64,000 nucleotides of DNA. It comes from Oxalobacter sp. (GTDB taxonomy: Bacteria; Pseudomonadota; Gammaproteobacteria; Burkholderiales; Burkholderiaceae_D). A program made the position numbers and the translations under genes. Positions 1-7,089 of the stretch are shown here, piece after piece. Position 1 is the stretch's first letter. Each line of letters opens with the position of its first letter. The DNA is taken from NCBI GenBank assembly GCA_016291665.1, contig JAEEYE010000004.1, forward strand, positions 54,731 through 118,730, given 5' to 3'. The notes beneath the pieces were generated by a model. That model was not told where the DNA came from, ran no database searches, and saw nothing but the letters and a program-made list of their open reading frames with translations.

Positions 1-396
1 AACGTGGCCTGTGGCATCGGCAGCGTGGAAAATGCGCCGTTGGCTGTGGCCACCTTCACGTGTCAGATGGTAGTCGCTTTGTTTGTCTGCATCGCGCGAG
101 AATGGCACACCTTGGTCAATCAGCCAGTCAATCGCTTCACCGCCATGTTCGACGATGAATTTTGTGGCACCTTCATCGCAAAGCCCAGCACCTGCTGTCA
201 ATGTATCGTCAAAGTGACGGTCGGTGCTGTCCAACACGGGATCCAAGACGGCTGCAATACCGCCTTGGGCGAGGTTGCTTGAGCATTCCCAGAAGGTACG
301 CTTACAGAGGATGGCGATTTTCTGGTCTTGTGGCAGGCGCAGGGCGACGGACAGGCCGGCCAAGCCGCTGCCAACGATGACAACATCATATTCCAT
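1..396 (-). CDS. nadB: L-aspartate oxidase, N-terminal part (cut by window edge)
   Basis: This frame is open from the window edge to an ATG at 396 and is missing from the ORF track because no stop lies in the window. The translation begins MEYDVVIVGSGLAGLSVAL, an FAD dinucleotide-binding motif (GSGLAG), followed by SSNLAQGGIAAV, which is typical of NadB, and then GGHSQRRIFHAADATG, which matches the FAD/substrate region of the fumarate reductase/aspartate oxidase flavoprotein family. NadB oxidises L-aspartate to iminoaspartate, the first step of quinolinate and NAD synthesis. A strong GGGAGG ribosome site sits just upstream of the ATG. About 132 codons are visible; the rest lies to the left. 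Confidence 0.93.
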   Translation of the reverse strand, partial: MEYDVVIVGSGLAGLSVALRLPQDQKIAILCKRTFWECSSNLAQGGIAAVLDPVLDSTDRHFDDTLTAGAGLCDEGATKFIVEHGGEAIDWLIDQGVPFSRDADKQSDYHLTREGGHSQRRIFHAADATGHV

Positions 397-515
397 GGTT
401 CCCTCCCATTTTCTTGATTGGTATGACTATATGCCAAATTGGCGCATCAGTCATCCTTAATCAGGACTTCTGTGCAGAAAATGGTGGGGAGTAGGGATGG
501 GCGCAGACAAACACA

Positions 516-536
516 GTCCCAGCGGTCGGCTGGGAT
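516..536 (-). terminator. hairpin, possible weak terminator
   Basis: A 7-bp perfect stem (TCCCAGC/GCTGGGA) with a 5-nt loop lies between the small gene at 580-828 and nadB. On the minus strand it is followed by a modest T-rich stretch (TGTGTTTGTC) rather than a clean T-run, so a terminator role is only tentative. Confidence 0.3.
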
Positions 537-579
537 CCGTGATGCGCTGTGGGACAATCAGGTCGGGAGGATATTTTGC

Positions 580-828
580 TTAGAACGGTTCGATTGTGGG
601 TTCAATCGAGTGTGCATAAAAATCGTCAAAGGGTGTGGAGAAGCAGTCACCGAAACCGGCGGTGTAGTTGCGTTTGACCCTAAAGAGCTTGTTGATGAAC
701 TGGTGTTTGTAGACGAGCCAGCCTTTGGTGCGCTTGACGATGGTGATTTTGTTGGTTTCAAGGCCACCACAGCCGCCGAAGACGAGTTCACCACTGTAGA
801 CCTTGTTTGCTTTGAAGCGGTTTGCCAT
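580..828 (-). CDS. small hypothetical protein (82 aa)
   Basis: I do not recognise the family. The start at 828 (MANRFKANK) is chosen over the longer track start at 855 because GGAG lies 7 nt upstream of it. The protein is basic and aromatic, with a glycine-rich stretch (GELVFGGCGGLE), followed by TNKITIVKRTKGWLVYKHQFINKLF, which could form a few beta strands. It has no signal peptide or membrane segment. The opposite-strand ORF 439-852 has no ribosome site and looks like its shadow. It sits between nadB and a divergent serine hydrolase. Confidence 0.55.
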   Translation of the reverse strand: MANRFKANKVYSGELVFGGCGGLETNKITIVKRTKGWLVYKHQFINKLFRVKRNYTAGFGDCFSTPFDDFYAHSIEPTIEPF

Positions 829-905
829 CTGATTCTCCAAATACCTGATTGACAAAGAAAAACAGCTCGGTAGTATAGCACTGATTATCAGGTTGGGAGA
901 ACTTT

Positions 906-2045
906 ATGCTAAAGAGTCTGCAAAAAGAAGTTGAAGCCGCTATTGATGGATGCCTTTATCGGCAGGAGACAAGTGGCGTTGCCGTCATCGTGAAAATTAG
1001 TGGCCAGACCGTCTACGAAAACTATACCGGGATGGCGGACATTGAGGCAGGCTGTCCGATGGGTGAAGAGACGCTTTTCCGTTATGCGTCGATTTCCAAG
1101 GCGGTGACGAGTTTGGCTGTCATTGCACTGGTTGCGCAGGGTAAGGTGGGCTTGGATGATCCGGTAACAAAGTGGCTCCCGGCATTTACCCCGGCATTGC
1201 CTGATAGCAGAGTACCCGCAATCACGATTAGGCAGCTCTTAAGCCACAGGGCAGGGCTTGATTACCGCTGGGCGCAAAAGAAAGATGGCCCTTATGCGAA
1301 AGCGGGAGTGACAGATGGGTTAGATATCACAGGGATTAGCCTGGCTGAAAATGTCCGGCGTATTGCCTTAGCACCGTTAGCCTTTGAACCGGGGACGGGT
1401 TGGCTTTATTCCTTGGCGCCTGATGTCTTGGGGGCTGTGATTGAGACCGTTACGGGCAAAAATCTGCCAGATGCCATGCAGGCGTTGGTTTTTGATCCAT
1501 TGGGCATCAAGGACATTTCGTTTTATGTGCCGCCAGAAGCAAATAACAGGGTGACTGCCGCATATTATCTCGATGCCGGTAAGAAACTGACGCGGATGGC
1601 AGATGACCAGTTCTTGACTTCTCCCGACGGTCGGTATTTCCATTTTTCACCGCAAAAGGTCTTTCAGCGTGATGAATACCCGTCCGGTGGTGTGGGGCTC
1701 GTTGGTACAGCAAAAAGCCTGATGAAAATCGTGGAAGTCATCCGCACTGGGGATGCCCCGTTTGCGCCGAAGAGTCTAATCCTCCATATGTCCGAGAACT
1801 GCCTAAACGGTATGGAAGCACGTCCTGGCATGGGCTTTGGCTTGGGCTGGGGAATCTTGGTTGACCCTGCTCGTGCGGAAAACACGCCGCAAAGTGTCGG
1901 GACGCGGATGTGGGGCGGTGTCTATGGGTCGAAGTGGTTTACCGATCCTGCGAAGGATCTCTCGGTGGTCAGCATGACGACAACAGCGCTGGATGAGCTG
2001 GTCAATGTGGCTATCAGGAATGCCATTTATATGGCATTGCAGTGA
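906..2045 (+). CDS. serine hydrolase, beta-lactamase (class C/EstB) family
   Basis: The 379-residue protein fits the beta-lactamase-related PF00144 family. The nucleophile motif SISK (S62-x-x-K65) lies in FRYASISKAVTSLA, and the second motif is Y-S-L in GTGWLYSLAPDVLG. A GGVYGSKWF stretch occupies the place of the third (KTG/HTG-like) motif. I see no signal peptide, so it is probably a cytoplasmic esterase or peptidase rather than a resistance beta-lactamase. The ribosome site is GGGAGA, about 6 nt before the ATG. It is the only plus-strand gene in this part of the window and its substrate cannot be told from sequence. Confidence 0.85.
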   Translation: MLKSLQKEVEAAIDGCLYRQETSGVAVIVKISGQTVYENYTGMADIEAGCPMGEETLFRYASISKAVTSLAVIALVAQGKVGLDDPVTKWLPAFTPALPDSRVPAITIRQLLSHRAGLDYRWAQKKDGPYAKAGVTDGLDITGISLAENVRRIALAPLAFEPGTGWLYSLAPDVLGAVIETVTGKNLPDAMQALVFDPLGIKDISFYVPPEANNRVTAAYYLDAGKKLTRMADDQFLTSPDGRYFHFSPQKVFQRDEYPSGGVGLVGTAKSLMKIVEVIRTGDAPFAPKSLILHMSENCLNGMEARPGMGFGLGWGILVDPARAENTPQSVGTRMWGGVYGSKWFTDPAKDLSVVSMTTTALDELVNVAIRNAIYMALQ

Positions 2046-2052
2046 ATGGTTC

Positions 2053-2187
2053 TCAATAGTCCAAACTGCCGGGATTTAGCAGGAAGTCGAGGATGTTGAT
2101 GACTTTGATCATGCTATTTTTCCGCCGAGCAATCAGCTGGTTGAGGTTGAGGTAGTTGTCGCGGTTAATCTGCATTCTTTTCTGCAT
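2053..2187 (-). pseudogene. short C-terminal gene remnant
   Basis: A minus-strand frame of about 60 codons encodes a protein-like tail (MQKRMQINRDNYLNLNQ...INILDFLLNPGSLDY) and ends at a TGA. The same frame continues upstream as IKSALDGSLELTKQ before meeting a stop at about 2230. The sequence looks like the end of a larger protein whose 5' part is gone. There is no ribosome site at the internal ATG. I cannot name the parent family. The rest of the 2046-2363 interval holds only the hairpin described next. Confidence 0.35.
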
Positions 2188-2242
2188 TTGTTTCGTGAGT
2201 TCGAGTGACCCGTCAAGAGCGGATTTTATTCAGGTGACTTGC

Positions 2243-2282
2243 TAATGAAGAAAATTGCCCTTTATGACAATTTTCTTCATTA
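2243..2282. repeat. 15-bp perfect inverted repeat
   Basis: TAATGAAGAAAATTG and CAATTTTCTTCATTA form a perfect 15-bp stem around a 10-nt loop. There is no flanking T-run, so it is not a classical terminator. It lies between the gene remnant and the 3' end of the downstream ATPase gene, and may be a transposon scar or an RNA hairpin. Confidence 0.7.
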
Positions 2283-2363
2283 AATGATGGCGGTCATGGT
2301 TTGCTATACCTTGTTGAAGATTTTTGCCTTTTAGGGCAGATTTCTACAGTTGTGTGTGGGCAG

Positions 2364-3581
2364 TCAAACTCTTTGCGGTGGATGCGCCAGCCACTCTAGT
2401 GCGTTCAATTGGCGGATACCGTTGTGTTCAGTCTCTGGGTCATTGTCTAGTGTGAGCAGGTACTTTGGATAGTGGTCACGGATTTTCTGCAGGGGTCTAA
2501 GTTCCCTTTCAAGCGTTGTTTGGTCGCGCACTGTCGCTGAGACCTGGAAATAGGTTGTGCCATTTTCGTTTTCAGCCACGAAGTCTATTTCCAGGTCGTC
2601 ATATTTACCGATAGTGACTTTGTAGCCTCGGCGTTTAAGTTCAAGGAAGACGATATTTTCAAGGATGTGCCCGGCATCCATCGACTTCTTGCCGAGCAGA
2701 GCGCGCCGCAATCCAATATCTACCACATAGTATTTTTCTAAGGTCTTTAATAGTTGTTTTCCCTTGATATCGTAGCGTTCAGCTCTGTACAGGATAAAGC
2801 TTTCCTCGAGACTCTGTACATAACGTTCCACAGTTTTGAAATCAGCTTTTCTGCCCATGGATGTTAGGGTGTCTGCAATTTTTCGGGTTGAGATACGTGA
2901 GCCGATGCTGTCAAGGAGAAAGCGTGTTGTGCTTTCCAGTAACCTACTGTCGTTGATTTGTTTTCGTGCAAGGATATCCTTCACTATTATCGTGTTGTAT
3001 AGGCCGTTCAGGTATTCTTCAATCTGCCGGGGTATATAGTTGAACTCGATGGCAAACGGGAAAGAAGTGGTTTCGATGTAGTGGCGGTATCGGGTTTCAA
3101 GTGAGACATAGCTATCCTTACCAGCACTGAGGTATTCTGCAAATGACAGTGGCATCATCGCTATTTCTATGTACCGTCCTGTTAGTAAAGTTGCTAACTC
3201 GCCGGAGAGCAGGTTGGCATTTGATCCCGTCAAGTAGATGTCGATGTTCCTGTTAAGAAAGAGGCTGTTGATGACCTCCTGAAAGTTGTCAACCTGTTGG
3301 ATTTCATCGAAGAAGACATACGTCATCTTTCCTGTAGCAAGATGTGCTTTGACATATGCGTGTAGGGCTTTAGGTGCTCTCAAATCTGATGCGTCAAAGT
3401 CTTCGAAGTTGATGCTGATGATTTGGTCTTTCTTGATGCCTTGGTTCAATAGGCTGTCACGGAACTGTGCAAGTAAGGTGGACTTGCCACATCTTCTTAC
3501 ACCTGTGACAACCTTGATGATGTGCTGGTTTTGCCAAGCGACCAACCTGTCTAGATAGGTCTTTCTTTCGATTAGAGCCAT
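2364..3581 (-). CDS. AAA-type ATPase with DUF4143 domain
   Basis: The 405-residue protein belongs to the AAA_14/DUF4143 family. It has a Walker A motif (GVRRCGKST, about residue 30), a Walker B motif (YVFFDEIQQV), a sensor-like LTGSNANLL, and a C-terminal DUF4143 region (VDIGLRRALLG...HILENIVFLELKRRGY) followed by a nuclease-fold-like EIDFVAE. These ATPases are widespread, often accessory, and of unknown function. The track start at 3623 adds 14 residues that overlap an inverted repeat, whereas MALIERKTYLDRL at 3581 matches the usual family start; neither has a good ribosome site. A second member lies at 35878-37143. Confidence 0.88.
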   Translation of the reverse strand: MALIERKTYLDRLVAWQNQHIIKVVTGVRRCGKSTLLAQFRDSLLNQGIKKDQIISINFEDFDASDLRAPKALHAYVKAHLATGKMTYVFFDEIQQVDNFQEVINSLFLNRNIDIYLTGSNANLLSGELATLLTGRYIEIAMMPLSFAEYLSAGKDSYVSLETRYRHYIETTSFPFAIEFNYIPRQIEEYLNGLYNTIIVKDILARKQINDSRLLESTTRFLLDSIGSRISTRKIADTLTSMGRKADFKTVERYVQSLEESFILYRAERYDIKGKQLLKTLEKYYVVDIGLRRALLGKKSMDAGHILENIVFLELKRRGYKVTIGKYDDLEIDFVAENENGTTYFQVSATVRDQTTLERELRPLQKIRDHYPKYLLTLDNDPETEHNGIRQLNALEWLAHPPQRV

Positions 3582-3590
3582 TTTATTAAA

Positions 3591-3656
3591 AGTTTGTAGA
3601 ATCAATTCCGAATATTGTACCATTCGATGAAGTTTTTGGAATTAAATCCACAAACT
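3591..3656. promoter_or_regulatory. imperfect inverted repeat upstream of DUF4143 ATPase
   Basis: AGTTTGTAGAATCAATTCC (3591-3609) and GGAATTAAATCCACAAACT (3638-3656) are imperfect inverted copies of each other, with 15 of 19 positions pairing. They bracket 28 bp immediately upstream of the ATPase start at 3581. The position suggests an operator or a folded leader; this is inference. Confidence 0.5.
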
Positions 3657-3705
3657 TCTAATTGAGATTAGTGTGCGGACAGTTTGTGCCTTTGATTTCG
3701 ACATA

Positions 3706-3735
3706 GCCAAAAAAAGCCGCAAAAGTTGCGGCTAT
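3706..3735 (-). terminator. rho-independent terminator (minus strand)
   Basis: AGCCGCAA-aag-TTGCGGCT forms an 8-bp stem followed on the minus strand by seven Ts. It would stop transcripts entering from the right, but the nearest gene there (3805-4098) is on the plus strand, so it may insulate the ATPase from antisense or read-through transcription. Confidence 0.65.
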
Positions 3736-3804
3736 CTGTAATACAATAGCCGCTGAATGAGAGTTATTTACCTCGCCAAGAGTTTCGACGCAAAGGAGGA
3801 CGTA

Positions 3805-4098
3805 ATGACGCAGCAGGAAGATTTGGAAAAGAGTCTCTGTGAGTGGTTCATCCAGTTTGCCCAGAAATCCAGAGAGACCAGCAAGATGGCTGGCAACGCC
3901 CGTTTCTATCCCATCATCGTTAATTACAAGCATTCGCTCAAAAACGAGTTCATCAAGGACATGAACCCTGCTGATACCTCGTTCTCAGAAGATTACTTCT
4001 TATCCGTAGCTCAGAAGATGGTCGAATCTGCCCAGGCGCAGTTTGGGGAAGAAGAACCGACCATCAATCAGATTGCATCATTGTCGGCTATTGGGTGA
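3805..4098 (+). CDS. small hypothetical protein (97 aa)
   Basis: I do not recognise the family. The start at 3805 (MTQQEDLEKSLCEWF) is supported by an AAGGAGG ribosome site 5 nt upstream; the track start at 3757 is not. The protein is mostly helical in appearance, acidic at both ends, with aromatic residues (ARFYPIIVNYKHSLKNEFIKDMNP) in the middle, and has no signal peptide or membrane span. It stands alone between the DUF4143 ATPase and an efflux operon that converges on it. Confidence 0.7.
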   Translation: MTQQEDLEKSLCEWFIQFAQKSRETSKMAGNARFYPIIVNYKHSLKNEFIKDMNPADTSFSEDYFLSVAQKMVESAQAQFGEEEPTINQIASLSAIG

Positions 4099-4182
4099 TT
4101 GGCGCTAATTCTTATCCTTATCCTGCAAGTCACGCTTGCGCACTATGACAGTAGGGCGTTGATGTTAGTTTTTCGGACAAAT

Positions 4183-4253
4183 CATGCATATTTTGTCTGA
4201 CATTTCATGCAAATTTTGACCGTCATTTGATACATATTTTGCGTGTTCAGTTT
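4183..4253. repeat. three imperfect 23-25-bp tandem repeats
   Basis: CATGCATATTTTGTCTGACATTT (4183-4205) and CATGCAAATTTTGACCGTCATTT (4206-4228) are adjacent 23-bp copies, followed by a more degenerate third (4229-4253, GATACATATTTTGCGTG...). They lie in the otherwise empty 4099-4401 interval between two convergent genes. No gene starts beside them. Confidence 0.6.
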
Positions 4254-4401
4254 GGTTTGCAATCCGGTTTGGGCGACATGTTTTGAAATTGGCGTGGCTG
4301 TGTCCTATGCTATACGTCAGGCAGCAAAGCAGCACCCCTAATGTCTTGTAGACGCGTCATTAAGGATGCTGTGAATTGCAAGTAGAAGGGGATTTCTGGT
4401 T

Positions 4402-5964
4402 CTACGGATTTTCCGCATTGCCCTCTAGGACTTCCTCAACAGTATCGACAACTGACGTTTCCTCAGCTTCCTTAGCTACTTTGTCAGGAATCGCGGTCGC
4501 ATTTTTCGCAATGATGCGTTCTTCCTGTGGTTCGTTCTGTTCCCATCCACCACCTAAAGCCAGGAAGATGGCAATCTGGTCATCCGCGAGTTTGGCGCTC
4601 GACGCGGCATAGACGCCTTCATCAATCACGTAGGAGCGTTCCGCATCGAGTTTGGAGAGGAAGTCGATCCGGCCGTGACGGTACAACCGCGTGGTTTGGG
4701 AACTTGCCAGGGCGCTCTGGTCACGGGCGGCCTTAAGCGATGCATTCCGTTCAAGTTCCCTGGCGTAGTTCGTGAGGGCACTTTCCGTTTCCCGCAGGGC
4801 ATTTAAGACCGTGGCGTCAAAGCGTGCGTATGCAGCCTGGGTATCGGCTTCAGCTTCCTTTATTCGTGCCCGGGCAGTGCCTGTATCCGGTATCGTCCAG
4901 GAAATCAAAGGACCAATTCCCCAGCGGTAAGCGTTTGTTTCACCAAAGTCGGTCAGGCGGGCGGTAATCCCTCCAGAGAGTCCCAGGCTGATGCTAGGGT
5001 AAAGGTCAGCGGTTGCCACACCAATGCGGGCGTTCATTGCGGCTAACATTCTTTCGGCTTGGCGGATGTCCGGACGCCGGCGGATGAGTTCAGCCCCATC
5101 TCCAATCGGAATCGGCTGTTTTAAGTGCGGGATGCGTGAGCAGTTCCCGACTGTGCTGACCAAAGCGTTTGGTACTTCACCGGTTAAGACAGAAAGGCGG
5201 TAAATTGCGTTTTTCTGCTGGGCCTGTAATGGGGGGATGGTTGCATTCATTGCTTCGTATTGGGAGCCCACACGTGCGACTTCAATGACTGTTGTGCGCC
5301 CAGCTTTCGCAAGCTGTGATGTCGTGCGGTAGAAGTCCTTTAACAGGGCAGCGGAGCGTTGGGCAATCTTTACACGGTAACCGGATGAACAGGCATCAAC
5401 ATACGCTTTGGCGGTGTCGGCTGCGACCGTGACCTGTGCAAGGTCGTAAGCTGCTTGGGCTGCATCGGCTGAGGCACTGGCAGACTCAATCCCGCGGGCA
5501 ATCTTGCCAAAGAGGTCTACCTGGTAAGAGACGTTGATCCCTGTATCCCCCGTCCATTTGTCGGCATAGCGGTGTGGGACACCGTTGGCGGCAGCAGAAG
5601 ACCGTCCAAACTTAGGCAGTGCTGAGACATCAACCTGCGGTACACGTCCCATTTCGACTTCTTCTAAAATCGCCCGGGACTTGGCAATGTTCGCCGCAGC
5701 AATCCGTAAGTCGGTGTTTTCTGACAAGGCTTTTTCAATCAGGCTGTTTAAGAGCTCATCGTCATAAAGCCGCCACCAATGTTCTGGCAGCGGGTTTTGT
5801 GAAAAGGCTTTATGGTGGCCGGATGCAAAAGGCGTATTGCTCTCAGCCTTGTTGGCGACAGCGTCTTCTGGGATCTTGTAGTCAGGCCCCACGGTCGTAC
5901 AGCCCGTTAGGGCAATGGCGCCCAAGGCAGCCATGACCAGGGTTAAGAGTCGTTTTTTCTTCAT
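4402..5964 (-). CDS. outer-membrane efflux lipoprotein (OprM/NodT family)
   Basis: The 520-residue protein is the TolC-like outer-membrane channel of the efflux operon. It starts MKKKRLLTLVMAALGAIALTGCTT, a lipoprotein signal with lipobox LTGC, followed by VGPDYKIPE, a hallmark of the RND/NodT outer-membrane lipoproteins. Two OEP domains follow (LRIAAANIAKSRAILEE; LIRRRPDIRQAERMLAAMNARIGVATADLYPSI). An acidic C-terminal tail of about 40 residues after FLALGGGWEQ is longer than I would expect for the family. It is the last gene of the minus-strand operon, 10 bp after the HlyD gene. Confidence 0.93.
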   Translation of the reverse strand: MKKKRLLTLVMAALGAIALTGCTTVGPDYKIPEDAVANKAESNTPFASGHHKAFSQNPLPEHWWRLYDDELLNSLIEKALSENTDLRIAAANIAKSRAILEEVEMGRVPQVDVSALPKFGRSSAAANGVPHRYADKWTGDTGINVSYQVDLFGKIARGIESASASADAAQAAYDLAQVTVAADTAKAYVDACSSGYRVKIAQRSAALLKDFYRTTSQLAKAGRTTVIEVARVGSQYEAMNATIPPLQAQQKNAIYRLSVLTGEVPNALVSTVGNCSRIPHLKQPIPIGDGAELIRRRPDIRQAERMLAAMNARIGVATADLYPSISLGLSGGITARLTDFGETNAYRWGIGPLISWTIPDTGTARARIKEAEADTQAAYARFDATVLNALRETESALTNYARELERNASLKAARDQSALASSQTTRLYRHGRIDFLSKLDAERSYVIDEGVYAASSAKLADDQIAIFLALGGGWEQNEPQEERIIAKNATAIPDKVAKEAEETSVVDTVEEVLEGNAENP

Positions 5965-5974
5965 GGCTTACCCC

Positions 5975-6874
5975 TTATTTTGCCTCTTCTTTTTTCTGGT
6001 CATCGTCACTTGGCAGCACTTCAACGGTCACGGTCTGGCCGGAAATGAGTTTCACATCAGCTGGCAGGTTGTCAAAGTCAACACGGACCGGGATACGCTG
6101 GACCAAGCGGACCCAGTTGAATGCTGGGTTGATGTTCTGCATCAAACGGCCACCGGTTGTCCTTTCACGGTCTTCAATACCACGGGAAATACTGTTGACA
6201 TGGCCTTCCAAGACACGGTCATCAGCCATCAGTTTGATCTTGGCTTTGTTGCCGGCCTTGATTGATGGCAACTTCGTTTCTTCAAAGTAGCCTTCGACAT
6301 AGTAGGAATTCCTGTCGACTAAAGCCATGACGGCCTTGCTGGCGTTCACATAAGAACCTTCACGCAAATCCAGGTTGGTGACAATCCCGTCGACTGATGC
6401 GACAACGCGGGTGCGGTCTAAGTCCAGCTGGGCTTTATCTCTGGCAACCGTCGCCTGCAAAAGCGCAGCGCGGGCGGTGTCGACCTTGGCGCGGCCCTGT
6501 TCAGTCACTTCGGTGGCAACCAAGTCAGATAAGGCTTCATTACGTTTGGATTCTCGGATGGCCTGTTCCAGCGTCACTTTAGCGGAGGCTTCAGCCGCCT
6601 TGGCCTGGCGCAGGGCGAGGTCAAAGCGGGAACGGTCGATTTCAAAGAGTACGTCGCCCGCATTGACAATCTGGTTGTCTTTGACGTTCACCTTGGTAAC
6701 GAGTCCTGAGACGTCAGGTGCAATCTGGATGACGTCGGCTTTGATGCGTCCGTCACGGGTCCATGGGTCGTTTTCATAATGGATCCAGAGACGCCAGCCG
6801 ACAAAGACAGCCAAAAGGACGATGGCGATAGTGATGATGTAGCGCCTTGCGCCGGTAAAAAAGTTCGCATTCAT
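5975..6874 (-). CDS. HlyD/EmrA-type periplasmic adaptor (AaeA-like)
   Basis: This membrane-fusion protein (299 aa) has one N-terminal membrane anchor (YIITIAIVLLAVFVGWRLW) followed by the HENDPWTRDGRI-type segment typical of AaeA/EmrA adaptors, then a barrel-sandwich lipoyl-like half (IAPDVSGLVTKVNVKDNQIVNAGDVLF), a helical hairpin and the matching half (VVASVDGIVTNLDLREGSYV). It should link the FUSC permease to the outer-membrane channel. The start at 6874 overlaps the stop of the DUF1656 gene (ATGA); the track start is a TTG inside that gene. Confidence 0.92.
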   Translation of the reverse strand: MNANFFTGARRYIITIAIVLLAVFVGWRLWIHYENDPWTRDGRIKADVIQIAPDVSGLVTKVNVKDNQIVNAGDVLFEIDRSRFDLALRQAKAAEASAKVTLEQAIRESKRNEALSDLVATEVTEQGRAKVDTARAALLQATVARDKAQLDLDRTRVVASVDGIVTNLDLREGSYVNASKAVMALVDRNSYYVEGYFEETKLPSIKAGNKAKIKLMADDRVLEGHVNSISRGIEDRERTTGGRLMQNINPAFNWVRLVQRIPVRVDFDNLPADVKLISGQTVTVEVLPSDDDQKKEEAK

Positions 6875-7089
6875 GATAAGAAAGACCTGCAAAGATTAAA
6901 TACGGTGATACAGATGCCTAAGACGACACAGAACATGGCAATATCAAAAAGCGGCGGATGCCAGACATGGCGGTAAAAGCCAACCCGGGCCAAGAGTTTG
7001 GATAAAAGCCTTGTTGCGAAGATGGCAACCAGGGAAGTTATCATCAGCCAGGGAAAGTACATGCCGAAAAAACTGAATTCGCCAATCAT
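6871..7089 (-). CDS. DUF1656 small membrane protein (AaeX-like)
   Basis: The 72-residue protein has two predicted membrane segments (WLMITSLVAIFATRLL and FDIAMFCVVLGICITVFNL), with the phrase VGFYRHVWHPPLFDIA typical of DUF1656/AaeX proteins. It is co-translated with its neighbours: its start overlaps the end of the FUSC gene by 4 bp and its stop overlaps the start of the adaptor gene by 4 bp. The family is always found in such efflux operons, but its exact job is unknown. Confidence 0.9.
   Translation of the reverse strand: MIGEFSFFGMYFPWLMITSLVAIFATRLLSKLLARVGFYRHVWHPPLFDIAMFCVVLGICITVFNLCRSFLS

Noticed and set aside
439-852. 137-aa plus-strand ORF
   Set aside because: Antisense to the small gene at 580-828, which has a good ribosome site; this one has none.
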